Positions 12,215-20,323 of a stretch of DNA of 24,188 nt are shown piece after piece. This DNA is from a virus: positions 1-24,188 of IMG/VR virus record IMGVR_UViG_3300024259_000152; one strand, written 5' to 3'. Every line of letters starts with the position of its first letter. Within the stretch, counting starts at the first letter, position 1. A program made the position numbers and the translations under genes. The notes beneath the pieces are model-generated. The model was not told the origin of the DNA. It saw only the letters and a program-made list of their open reading frames with translations, and searched no databases.

Positions 12215-13475
12215 GTGTTACCTCCACTTTTCGGCTTATTGACCGGCCAAGAAAATTACAAACCGGGATGCCTATTTTCATCAACACCGCACCCAAAATA
12301 TTTTCATTCCCGGCCATGTGGTTTGCCCAAGCCATGCCAAAGGGCTTTATCGCCCAAGTAAACAGCTTGCTTCTTTTCATCAGGTTCGCGGCTGGGATAC
12401 CCCAAAGGTGATAACCCGCCATGGTTTCCGGTTCTACTGCTACGCCAAAAGCTTTGTCAGCTTCAAAAATATCATCAGGCATGATGCCTTGCCGGTAAAG
12501 TTCCGTACAAATCACAGTCCCAACGGCATCCGATATAACCCTTTCTGCTGGGGCTAAAGGGTTCAGCACATCAAGAACTGTGTTGACGATTGGCACGTCA
12601 CCGACAACCTCTTTCACCCAATATTGTGTCGCATTTAATGGCCTGTCGAGGGATTCCCCAACCTTGTGTTGTATCGTTCCTTCTTCAGTATTGTTCATAA
12701 TTGCCCCACCAGCGAGCTTGGCCGCTGCATAATAAGGAACGACCTTAGCAGCCACGGCTGCCGTCCCTCCAACAATCCCTGATGTAGTTGGTGCGGCTGC
12801 GGTTGCACCTGCGCCACCTATACCACCATAACCAGACGCAGCGGCCCCCGCGGCCGAGCCTGTTGCAGACGCGGCGGAAGTAGCACCAAGGCCCGCCGCT
12901 GTTGAAGTCGTGGCAGCCCCAGAAGAAAACAGCCCGCCTATTTTTGTGCCCATACTACCGAAAAACGGTTGCCCTGAATTCGCAACCTGCAAAGCCCTTA
13001 TGGTCCCAGCCGTTGACAATAAATTCCCAGCCGTCCCAACCATCCCTGAAATTTGCGCCTGTTCTGCCGCATCCGCGCGTTCGGCGCGATCTTTAGCATC
13101 TGTGGATGTTTTATAATCAAGGTTTTGGGCAAACTGACTTTTGGTGGTGGCAAGGTTTTGGGCAAACTGGGATTCGTTGGCAGCAAGAGACTTGTCAAGC
13201 TGGGCTTCTTTGGCAGCAAGAGACTTGTCAAACTGGGATTCGTTGACAGAAAGAGACTTGTCAAACTGGGCTTCTTTGGCAGCAAGAGACTTGTCAAACT
13301 GGGATTCGTTGACAGAAAGAGACTTGTCAAACTGGGCTGCCTGTAACGCCCGCGCCTCTCGTCCTGGTGCTGCCGCGTATTCCCGCTGAAGACGTTCAAT
13401 CTCTAAAAGCAGTGCCGGGTCAACGGAATACCGACGCCCAAGCGCCTTTCTTGTTTTATAAGATGTGTACGCCAT
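12207..13475 (-). CDS. Internal virion protein with 11-residue repeats, 422 aa
   Basis: The first 47 residues are basic and helical. Residues 48-124 are seven consecutive 11-residue repeats of the form QFDKSLSVNES / QFDKSLAAKEA, degrading to QFAQNLATTKS at the end. Repeats of 11 fit a right-handed coiled coil or a long amphipathic helix. The middle (about 140-260) is Gly/Ala-rich (GLGATSAASATGSAAGAAAS), and the C-terminal 150 residues are compact with PFGMAWANHMAG. This fits the first ejection protein of a P22-like trio. GGAGGCTAT precedes the ATG. Confidence 0.65.
   Translation of the reverse strand: MAYTSYKTRKALGRRYSVDPALLLEIERLQREYAAAPGREARALQAAQFDKSLSVNESQFDKSLAAKEAQFDKSLSVNESQFDKSLAAKEAQLDKSLAANESQFAQNLATTKSQFAQNLDYKTSTDAKDRAERADAAEQAQISGMVGTAGNLLSTAGTIRALQVANSGQPFFGSMGTKIGGLFSSGAATTSTAAGLGATSAASATGSAAGAAASGYGGIGGAGATAAAPTTSGIVGGTAAVAAKVVPYYAAAKLAGGAIMNNTEEGTIQHKVGESLDRPLNATQYWVKEVVGDVPIVNTVLDVLNPLAPAERVISDAVGTVICTELYRQGIMPDDIFEADKAFGVAVEPETMAGYHLWGIPAANLMKRSKLFTWAIKPFGMAWANHMAGNENILGAVLMKIGIPVCNFLGRSISRKVEVTHA
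13104..13334 (-). repeat. 33-bp tandem repeat tract within the ejection-protein gene
   Basis: Seven 33-bp units encode the 11-residue repeats. The first four alternate in pairs, making a 66-bp unit present twice with almost no change, which points to recent duplication. The last three have diverged. Frame is kept throughout. Confidence 0.85.
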
Positions 13476-13483
13476 ATAGCCTC

Positions 13484-16297
13484 CTAATCCTTATGCGTTG
13501 CGTGATACTTTGCTATCATCATCAGCGGTTCAAAGCCGGTTGTTTCGTCGTCTGTAACCATCGTGAGCTTGAAACTATGAAACGGATTCCCGTCAAGCTG
13601 CTCGTCAAATTCAGGGATAGCCGCGCCGTGGCCGCTATTGGCCGGCGACATGGTTTTCGCTGTGCCGGAAGTTGATGTATCAGAATAATGGGTGAGTGTT
13701 ATTTCGTTTGCCGTTGTGGTTTTGGCGGTCGTTATCAACCGAACCCCGTCAAGCCTGGTCCCAAACTCAAGGGCATCTAACGCAATTTCCCCAAAGTGGA
13801 CGGTATGGGTTATGTCGGTTCCGTCAAAGGTGGTGCCGTTCTCAAGGCGTTCCATATAGCCGGTATCAATAAAGCCGTAAGAATATGGATTGCCGTCTGT
13901 GTCTCTAACCTCAACCCCACATTGCAAATATGTCCCCCGGTCGATTTCAAACCACTTGTTTCTTGGGATGTCATAAACAAGCTCTTTATTCAGCGCCGTC
14001 GCGCCGGTCCCAGAGGCAAACCACCAATGGTATCTTTGTCTTAAATGGTCTATGGTTCCGACTGAATCACCAACCATAGACGCCTTGATGCTCCTTGAGT
14101 CTCTTGGGTCAAAGTATTCCTTAATATCGCCATGGATGGGAATTGGAGAGCGGCCATCAGACATATAGATACCGTTGGCACCCTGCCAGATAGCTAAAGA
14201 TCGTGTTGATGGAGTGTCTCCGGAATTGGAAAACAGGCTTATGGTCTTTAGCGTAAGAGGGGCCGGGCAACCGATACCAGAGGCGACAAGAAATATATTA
14301 TTTGCCCATTCGTCAATATCTTGGCCGACAACCATCCAAGACTCTGTGTCTTTAAACATCAAGATTACTGAATACAGGGCAGATCCAAACTGACTAAAAA
14401 GCTCCGTCCCGCAAGTCAATTCCCCTTCTTCGCCAAAATAGATATCAACGGAGTCCACCCCGTTGTAAACCTGAGGCATGTACTTTCCCGAACAAATAGC
14501 CTTGTTTTTAGCGCCAGACATGTCACAACAAAGCAACGTGCGACCCTGTGCAAAAACCGGGAATTTGAAGTGACTGACTGTTTCTGGTGCGGATATCCCA
14601 CCAATATAATCAATCCTGACGGATGCGTCTAATGCCTCGTCAAATTTAACCCTGTAATAATAGAGACTTGCGCTATTCGCGTATTGCTTTTTTTGTTCGC
14701 TTGCCAAGTCTGTGTTGTTCCATGACAATACCCCGGTTTTTGTGAAAGACGTTCCTGTGGTCGTGGTGCCGTCCGAGACATTACCGACCGATACATAACT
14801 TGAACCGCCCCAATAATCCACCGAAGCCAACCCTGCATCCACCCCACCCGTCAATGTGCCCGAACCATCAACGGCCATATTTGTTGAATTTTCTGTAAAA
14901 ACAATAGCGTTTCCGGCTGTCCCGGTGGTAACAGCCGTTATATCAACCGTATCCCCGGCCCCATCCGCCGCTGTGACAGTGCTTAAATCCGCAGTGACAG
15001 CGGTGACTATGTTCGTCACGGCATCTGCTGCGCTCGCACCTATGGTGACCTCCCCGGCTACAGAACGAGAAGCCTTCCATGTGAATGTCTGGTCGTCGAT
15101 TACAAAGGTTTCATCCGCAACCGCGATCCCGGACATTGTTATAACGCCGGTGGCTGCGACGGCAACGGCATGGCTGTTTTCATATCCCGGCACAATCGCC
15201 ACATATAGACCCGTCTGTTTTTCAATAAACCCGATTTCTAAATATTGCGTTGTAGCGGCCAGAGAGCTTATATCAGCGTATGTTGAGGCGGTTGTAGGGT
15301 CGTAATCCTCTCTAAACACATTAATGCTTTTGTCAGATTGTGAGGACGTATAGACATAAAATCTTGCTATGTCCCGATAGATGCCGTCCCAAATGTCAAT
15401 AATATTTTGAAATGGTAAGTCCAGCGTAATATGCGAAATACCCGCCGACCCATCATCTATGGTAAATTCATACCAATAGAGATAATACCCCTCTAAATAT
15501 TTGGTTTTGGTTGTGGCCACAGTTGTCGGCCAAGTGATTGATCCCGTTTGTGCGAAAGTTTTCCCAGAGGCCCGCGTACCGTCCGCGTCGGCCGTTATCG
15601 TCGTCCATACACCTGCTGTGGATTCTTTTATGGTCAGCGTGTTCGCGGTTGTATTTGCCGATGATACGGTAAATGTCGCCCCCTTTGCCGGGCGGGTTGA
15701 CCCAATCAAAAATGTTTTGTACGATCCCCCACAAGTCATAACATTCGCTGCGTCAGACTTGGTGTTGTTCATTTGATCGGTATAATCTTTCGGACTTGTT
15801 GCGACCGAAATTGCGGCTGCAAGCGCCACAGTGGTTTGTATTACAGCCCCGACCTTCGTTTCATTCCCGCCCCAGATACAAGTATCAACACCATTTGCAT
15901 AAAGCACCTGGCCATCCGGCGCGATTGAAAAACGCCCTGTCCCAGCTCCCGACGAATCGGTATAAAGGGCTGTCGCTGAAAAGTTCCCGGCTGAAGGAAT
16001 TGCCGCGGTGTTTTCCAAAACCTGCGAGGCGGTCAACCCGGTATTATATGCCTGGGCCAGAACGTGGCTTTCAGCGGGTTGCTTTTTGTCAAAATGAAAG
16101 GCATTGCGGGCCTTTAAATAAGTGGCGTTCATAACGGAAGAATTGATTTTCGTCATGCCGGCCACGCCCTTTAGGTGGGTATCTGTGTACTCAAGGTTTT
16201 TAAGATCCCTGTAATTTTCACCAATGGCGGTGGCGTTTGACGTTATCAACCTCCCTGAGAAAGGAATGTTCTTTGATTTCGTGCGTTTATCTGTCAT
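13484..16297 (-). CDS. gp10-like DNA stabilisation (tail hub) protein, enlarged
   Basis: A 937-residue protein in the position of P22 gp10, which closes the portal after packaging and joins the tail. The N-terminus (NIPFSGRLITSNATAIGENY) and the C-terminal third (MVVGQDIDEWANN, QGANGIYMSDGRSPIPIHGD) fit that family, but P22 gp10 is about half as long. The extra part holds two related beta domains (about residues 200-295 and 490-570, both with DGT...G..F..TG...W...YY) and between them a TTGTAGNAIVFTENS module (about 380-488) common in phage tail proteins. ATG overlaps the gp4-like stop (ATGA). Confidence 0.75.
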   Translation of the reverse strand: MTDKRTKSKNIPFSGRLITSNATAIGENYRDLKNLEYTDTHLKGVAGMTKINSSVMNATYLKARNAFHFDKKQPAESHVLAQAYNTGLTASQVLENTAAIPSAGNFSATALYTDSSGAGTGRFSIAPDGQVLYANGVDTCIWGGNETKVGAVIQTTVALAAAISVATSPKDYTDQMNNTKSDAANVMTCGGSYKTFLIGSTRPAKGATFTVSSANTTANTLTIKESTAGVWTTITADADGTRASGKTFAQTGSITWPTTVATTKTKYLEGYYLYWYEFTIDDGSAGISHITLDLPFQNIIDIWDGIYRDIARFYVYTSSQSDKSINVFREDYDPTTASTYADISSLAATTQYLEIGFIEKQTGLYVAIVPGYENSHAVAVAATGVITMSGIAVADETFVIDDQTFTWKASRSVAGEVTIGASAADAVTNIVTAVTADLSTVTAADGAGDTVDITAVTTGTAGNAIVFTENSTNMAVDGSGTLTGGVDAGLASVDYWGGSSYVSVGNVSDGTTTTGTSFTKTGVLSWNNTDLASEQKKQYANSASLYYYRVKFDEALDASVRIDYIGGISAPETVSHFKFPVFAQGRTLLCCDMSGAKNKAICSGKYMPQVYNGVDSVDIYFGEEGELTCGTELFSQFGSALYSVILMFKDTESWMVVGQDIDEWANNIFLVASGIGCPAPLTLKTISLFSNSGDTPSTRSLAIWQGANGIYMSDGRSPIPIHGDIKEYFDPRDSRSIKASMVGDSVGTIDHLRQRYHWWFASGTGATALNKELVYDIPRNKWFEIDRGTYLQCGVEVRDTDGNPYSYGFIDTGYMERLENGTTFDGTDITHTVHFGEIALDALEFGTRLDGVRLITTAKTTTANEITLTHYSDTSTSGTAKTMSPANSGHGAAIPEFDEQLDGNPFHSFKLTMVTDDETTGFEPLMMIAKYHATHKD

Positions 16298-17019
16298 CCA
16301 AGCACCGAATATTGATCCAATTCCGAAGATGATGTATTAGCCGGTTGAAGCCGTGACTTCCCTACCATCGGAACATCTGTTTCAATCGGCTTCGGCAAGC
16401 GGGTCGCTGCATTTGAGTGTCCGATTTCTTCTTTAAGTTCCTGCGCCCGCATTATGACCGATGGCCGAACAGTCCTATCCCAATCCTCACCGAGAGCAAT
16501 GGCCAGGTTATAAACCAACAGGTCGTTATCTTCGGGCGGCAAGGTTACTGTCGTTGATGTAGCCGCAAAAACCGTGATAGGTTTCCAAGACTCAAAATAG
16601 AAAGTGTATGCGTAATCCGGGCTGCGGTTGAAAATTATCCTGGCGTTGGTCTTTTCAGGAATAAAATAAAACCCTGTAGGCTGGCCGGACGTGGCCTTGT
16701 TTATAACATCCCCAAGCCCCCTGGAAGAAAGCAACCTGCACCTGTTATCATAGCTGTCTGAGTCTCTTAGGTACGCCGTATCCTCAATCCTTATAGGGCG
16801 TACAGTTACAAAATTTCCCGCTGGTCCGATGGTATATTCGGACGTGCCAACAATAAGAGTGGCGCTTTCGCGGGCAACAGCCGGTTGTAAAAACTCAATG
16901 CCCAAAGAACCAAGCATATTGTTTAGTGATATCAAGGCGCTGGCTGTCTGGGCGGTTGTGATGGTGTTAACCGACACCTTTTTTGCGGCTGCTGTTATTA
17001 TCTCGCCTGCTGTCGTCAC
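16294..17019 (-). CDS. gp4-like head-tail adaptor
   Basis: A 241-residue protein matching the P22 tail accessory factor gp4 family by length, place and pattern. It has an N-terminal helical start (TTAGEIITAAAKKVSVNTIT), then SALISLNNMLGSLGIE, then GTSEYTIGPAG and a C-terminal helical DWDRTVRPSVIMRAQELKEE. In P22, gp4 binds under the portal as the first tail protein. GTG start with GGGGGGAA upstream overlaps the preceding stop by 4 bases (GTGA). The unstructured Ser-rich C-terminus (NTSSSELDQYSVLG) is as in relatives. Confidence 0.8.
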   Translation of the reverse strand: MTTAGEIITAAAKKVSVNTITTAQTASALISLNNMLGSLGIEFLQPAVARESATLIVGTSEYTIGPAGNFVTVRPIRIEDTAYLRDSDSYDNRCRLLSSRGLGDVINKATSGQPTGFYFIPEKTNARIIFNRSPDYAYTFYFESWKPITVFAATSTTVTLPPEDNDLLVYNLAIALGEDWDRTVRPSVIMRAQELKEEIGHSNAATRLPKPIETDVPMVGKSRLQPANTSSSELDQYSVLG

Positions 17020-17792
17020 GATTCCCCCCAGTTATATTTTGTTGTCTCATGCTCACCGAATAGGTTTTTAAGGTCGCTTGAAAGAGCCACACAACCCCAA
17101 TTATCATGCTCGAGCATCGCCTTTAAAAGACCGCCCGACTTGTTTATTAGAAACCCACCGAAAGCCTTTATCACCTGGGCCATGCGCTCACATTGAACAA
17201 AATGGCCAGGGTGTGTCAGGTAGTCCCTGCCCCCGGCCCTAACAACGATAAGGTTTTTGCCATTGCCAAGCCCCTCGGCATCATAGGCATGGAGCTTTTT
17301 GACAAAAGAGCCGTCACACCCGAAATAGTGGACTTCCCGATACCCCATTTTCGCAAAAAGTAGCGGGGTAAATGTTATGAGCGTTGGGCCACCTGTAATG
17401 CCGCCCGGCGAGTCAAAAGAAACCGGCCACGTTCTGACATCATCTTGATTGAAAAGCTTAAACTGATTTTTATGAACCCTTGTGGCCAAAAGCGCACCTG
17501 TAACCAGCGGCCCCGGCTTGAAAGGTTCTTGGGCGCAATCGCACATGAGCAAGCGTAATCCAATCCCGTTGTCAGATAAATATGTCGCGGCCCCGTTGAC
17601 ACCGTAAATATCTCCGGGGAATTTCTTCAAATCGTCAAAATGTTCGTCAAGTGATGGCCCGCCCCCCACAACCGCACAAATGCCACGGCCAGACTTGAAA
17701 GCAACCGGGCGGTACTTCTTTGACCATTTGCAGTTTGCATCGATTTCTTCCTGGGTGTAACCGCAAATGGAATTTACCTTAAGTTCAAACAT
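17016..17792 (-). CDS. MptE-like / DUF115-type Rossmann protein
   Basis: A 258-residue protein with VVGGGPSLDE (residues 41-50), the glycine loop of the DUF115 / 6-hydroxymethylpterin diphosphokinase MptE-like group. GITGGPTLITF and YFGCDGSF follow, both typical of that fold. Relatives include archaeal MptE and bacterial proteins linked to flagellin glycosylation, so a diphosphokinase or glycosyl-transfer activity is possible but unproven here. It lies between the coat/fibre genes and the gp4-like adaptor and overlaps the latter by 4 bases, so it is made with the head proteins. Phage genomes carry such genes without known role. Confidence 0.7.
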   Translation of the reverse strand: MFELKVNSICGYTQEEIDANCKWSKKYRPVAFKSGRGICAVVGGGPSLDEHFDDLKKFPGDIYGVNGAATYLSDNGIGLRLLMCDCAQEPFKPGPLVTGALLATRVHKNQFKLFNQDDVRTWPVSFDSPGGITGGPTLITFTPLLFAKMGYREVHYFGCDGSFVKKLHAYDAEGLGNGKNLIVVRAGGRDYLTHPGHFVQCERMAQVIKAFGGFLINKSGGLLKAMLEHDNWGCVALSSDLKNLFGEHETTKYNWGES

Positions 17793-17834
17793 TCATGTCC
17801 TTGGAGAGGGGATTTCTCCCCCCTCCTGTTTGGG

Positions 17835-18038
17835 TTAAGCACACAGACCAAGCGACACCAGACATGCCTTGATAGCGGCAATGTCAATCACGTTGTCCGC
17901 AGCCGAAGCAGAGCTGGCCAGCAAAGTTATGGTGGGCTTGACAATCGGGGCCGTCAGTCCAAAAAACCCGATTTTGTCACCAGACCGGCCAAAATTCACA
18001 CCGTCGTCGTTTCCATTACCTAAGTATTCAACCGCCAT
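17835..18038 (-). CDS. Small head-fibre/decoration-like protein, 67 aa
   Basis: The sequence DKIGFFGLTAPIVKPTITLL is the recurring KIGFFG.tP...P motif of short phage proteins that sit after the coat gene and are often called head fibre proteins. A Ser/Ala-rich middle and a C-terminal short helix (IDIAAIKACLVSLGL) follow, which could trimerise. GGAGG stands before the ATG, overlapping the end of the coat gene region. A decoration role on the capsid is likely but not proven. Confidence 0.65.
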   Translation of the reverse strand: MAVEYLGNGNDDGVNFGRSGDKIGFFGLTAPIVKPTITLLASSASAADNVIDIAAIKACLVSLGLCA

Positions 18039-18050
18039 TTTCTTGCCTCC

Positions 18051-19271
18051 TTATGAACAGATTCTTGCCGCCCACAAACCGCGCAGCAATTTTTGACCGA
18101 AAAGAACGTCAATACGACATGGGAACTTGTCATTCACAATGTCGAAGTCCCGGACCACCCGCAAAGAAACCCCATCGATTACCTTCCTTGCCGCGAAGTC
18201 AACGCCCTGCGGCATTTCCAGATCGGCAAAGACAGCGGCAAAAGCATCCCGGTGGTAAGCCATCGAGTTGACATATGCTGTTGAGGCCGTTCCAGAACTT
18301 CCAGCCAGGTCAACAACCGTTGCGGCGGTCGCGTCGGTCCAATCGGCGCTGTAAACGTTCTGTCTCGGACCGGACTTGTAAATGGTCGGGGTAACGGCGA
18401 GCGTGTCAGTAGTATCGCAAGTGATCGCCGTAGTTATGGTGAACTGCTGTAAATGGGCATACGGAACCTTTGTTTCCTGGTTAACCGCATACACACCGGC
18501 AACGGTTAAAACGTCGCCCTTGGTAAACGTTTCGGTGTTGGTGTGGGCAGTGTCCAAGGTGGTGTCCCCATTTGCCACTGCGCTTAAATCACACGTCCCG
18601 GCTGTGGTTCTGGTGCCGGTGGTGTGGGTTGGGGTCATTTCGGATTCGTGCATGGTAAAGCCACCAATCCGGCCCAACATACCTTCAGAATACTGTTGTT
18701 GAATTTCGCTTGCCGGGTGAAACAAGGCCTTTCCATCAGTGATAATGGCGTTTGCGGCCAATGAATCCACCAGCATGTGCCGGTCACTACGAGGCGCTAA
18801 ACCCTTGCTCAAAAGAGATCGCGCAGCCAGAACATCAGCCAGAACCGGCTTGGTCCCAAAGGTGGTGTTTTCAAAGTTCCACACCCTCGGATAAAGATCA
18901 GCAATCATGGTAGCTTCCACATCAGCGGCAAGCCTGGTCATGGCCGGTTCAAGTATCCTGTCGGCAAAGTCATCCATGGAAAGGGTCAGTTCCGCGGAAC
19001 TGAAATTGATGTCGACGCCTTTCTGGGTGGCCAGAACAAGCTGGGTAGTGGTTTCGGTAACGTCCTGGGTGTCCATGACGGCCCCGGTACGTACAGAGAA
19101 CTCATTCGGCTCTCTGATCTCCAAATACCCGCCGTTTTTCCCTCCGGTTTTGGCAAAGCGTGAATCATATTGCCGGTTAATTGTTTTCAGAAATGTTGCT
19201 TTGTTGTGCAAGATTGACAACGCCTTACGGGTAATGTCACCAGCCGTAAGCGTCTTTATAGTATTAGCCAT
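18051..19271 (-). CDS. Major capsid (coat) protein, P22 gp5-like
   Basis: A 406-residue protein with the P22 coat layout. There is an N-terminal helix (TLTAGDITRKALSILHNKAT), the RQYDSRFAKTGGKNGGYLEI segment, GVDINFSSAELTLSMDDF, and RSDRHMLVDSLAANAIITDG. Then comes an inserted Thr/Val-rich domain (about 205-300) with KGDVLTVAGVYAVNQETKV, matching the I-domain of P22 gp5. The C-terminus (GQKLLRGLWAARICS) closes it. P22 gp5 is 430 residues, so the length fits. AAGGAGG precedes the ATG and overlaps the scaffold stop, which suits high co-expression. Confidence 0.9.
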   Translation of the reverse strand: MANTIKTLTAGDITRKALSILHNKATFLKTINRQYDSRFAKTGGKNGGYLEIREPNEFSVRTGAVMDTQDVTETTTQLVLATQKGVDINFSSAELTLSMDDFADRILEPAMTRLAADVEATMIADLYPRVWNFENTTFGTKPVLADVLAARSLLSKGLAPRSDRHMLVDSLAANAIITDGKALFHPASEIQQQYSEGMLGRIGGFTMHESEMTPTHTTGTRTTAGTCDLSAVANGDTTLDTAHTNTETFTKGDVLTVAGVYAVNQETKVPYAHLQQFTITTAITCDTTDTLAVTPTIYKSGPRQNVYSADWTDATAATVVDLAGSSGTASTAYVNSMAYHRDAFAAVFADLEMPQGVDFAARKVIDGVSLRVVRDFDIVNDKFPCRIDVLFGQKLLRGLWAARICS

Positions 19272-19274
19272 TGG

Positions 19275-20066
19275 TTAGCCTCCTTCGACTTTTTTCTTTA
19301 TTTTTTCCAATTGACGAGCTTTTTCCATTTTGTACCAATCGTCGTCCGACATTTTTGACTCATCAACGGTCCCGGCACCCCCTCCAATTCCAAGCGGTCT
19401 TATCGGGTCCGGTGCGGTTGGAGCCTTTTTAGTGTTTTTGGCAATTGTTACTTTCGTTTCGAGTCTGCCCATTTCGATTAGCTGTGCCTCCGGTGGTAAA
19501 TCACGGATACGCGCCGCCTCTGTTGCGTTTTCAGGCAACCCAAGGTGGTAAGCCAGCTCGGGGCCAATGTCGCTGTGCAAAACGGCAATCCGCATACTCG
19601 GGCTAAAGACAGGGTTCTCAACCACTTCATCGAAGTCCTCATGCTCTGCCTTAAAAGCATCTGCCCGTTCCATGAAGGAACCAAGCAGGGCATCTTGTTT
19701 CTGCTGCCTGGTTGAGGCCTCGGTCTTTGCGGCTTGAACATTGTCTCGCCAATCAAAAAGTGCGTCCTCATATTCTGTGTTTGTTTCAAAGTCATCGACG
19801 TTGGGCCGTGACGGAAGCTCCGGCACAACCGGTTCCGGTGGTGGTTCTGGCTTGCTCTCAGGCCGCGCATTATCAAGCTTGCGCTGTAAATACTGAGTGC
19901 GCCTTTCCATTTTCTCCAACTTCGCGGCTAAATCGCCTACCGTTGGTTCCACTGGTGCCGCGACTTCTTCAGACACATCTTGGTGTTCTTCTTCTCCCGG
20001 TGCGTCAATCGGGGGTACTGCGGCTTCTTCCTCTCCCTCTACGGGGGCTGATACTTCTTCACTCAT
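19275..20066 (-). CDS. Scaffolding protein, P22 gp8-like
   Basis: ATG at 20066 with AGAAGGAAAAACC upstream gives MSEEVSAPVEGEEEAAVPPI; the frame is open further upstream, but that part crosses a terminator. The 263-residue product is acidic at the N-terminus, has a coiled-coil (LAAKLEKMERRTQYLQRKLD), a Pro/Glu-rich linker, and ends in a basic helix (EKARQLEKIKKKVEGG). That C-terminal basic helix is the coat-binding element in P22-type scaffolds. Position between portal and coat genes supports the call. Confidence 0.85.
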   Translation of the reverse strand: MSEEVSAPVEGEEEAAVPPIDAPGEEEHQDVSEEVAAPVEPTVGDLAAKLEKMERRTQYLQRKLDNARPESKPEPPPEPVVPELPSRPNVDDFETNTEYEDALFDWRDNVQAAKTEASTRQQKQDALLGSFMERADAFKAEHEDFDEVVENPVFSPSMRIAVLHSDIGPELAYHLGLPENATEAARIRDLPPEAQLIEMGRLETKVTIAKNTKKAPTAPDPIRPLGIGGGAGTVDESKMSDDDWYKMEKARQLEKIKKKVEGG

Positions 20067-20079
20067 GGTTTTTCCTTCT

Positions 20080-20091
20080 CGGCTTAAGCCG
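20080..20091. promoter_or_regulatory. Perfect 12-bp palindrome before the scaffold gene
   Basis: CGGCTTAAGCCG is fully self-complementary and lies between the terminator and the scaffold ribosome binding site. It could be an operator or a small mRNA hairpin near the start codon. No clear sigma-70 promoter is seen next to it. Confidence 0.3.
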
Positions 20092-20100
20092 GTTAGCTTG

Positions 20101-20148
20101 GGTAATAAAAAAGGCGAACCAACCGGGTTTTTCCGGTCAATTCGCCTT
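20101..20148 (-). terminator. Rho-independent terminator inside the head operon
   Basis: Read on the minus strand, AAGGCGAA (20148-20141) pairs with TTCGCCTT (20118-20111), with an inner ACCGG/CCGGT stem, and is followed by TTTTATTACC. This is a strong terminator shape placed after the portal and a tiny gene and before scaffold and coat. It would lower or separate transcription unless antiterminated. Confidence 0.75.
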
Positions 20149-20191
20149 GGTTTTTCCAATAACGAAACGTTAAGTTGTCAAAGAGCTATTT

Positions 20192-20323
20192 TTATTCAGA
20201 CAATTTTATGGTTTCCCCGCGCTTCACATATACAATCTTGCCAGCCTCTTTTTTTATGATGATTTCCCCATAGGCCAGGCTTTCAATCAAAGCGATAATC
20301 TCTTTTTTCTCGGCTTCCGTCAC
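20192..20323 (-). CDS. Small DUF2292-like protein, 43 aa
   Basis: GTG at 20323 overlaps the portal stop (GTGA) and encodes MTEAEKKEIIALIESLAYGE then IIIKKEAGKIVYVKRGETIK and LSE. The pattern of an N-terminal helix, a Y-G-x-I-x-I strand and a K-I-V-Y-V-K strand with basic residues matches the small DUF2292 family, whose function is unknown. The gene is below most length cut-offs but is clean, coupled to the portal gene and followed by a terminator. It is probably a real late or head-region gene. Confidence 0.65.
   Translation of the reverse strand: MTEAEKKEIIALIESLAYGEIIIKKEAGKIVYVKRGETIKLSE

Noticed and set aside
13104-13334. CRISPR array
   Set aside because: Repeats are contiguous 33-bp coding units without spacers, in frame within a long gene.
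20150-20190. TTGACA at 20176-20181 (minus strand) as a promoter for scaffold and coat
   Set aside because: No acceptable -10 box at 16-18 bases, and transcripts would meet the terminator at 20101-20148.
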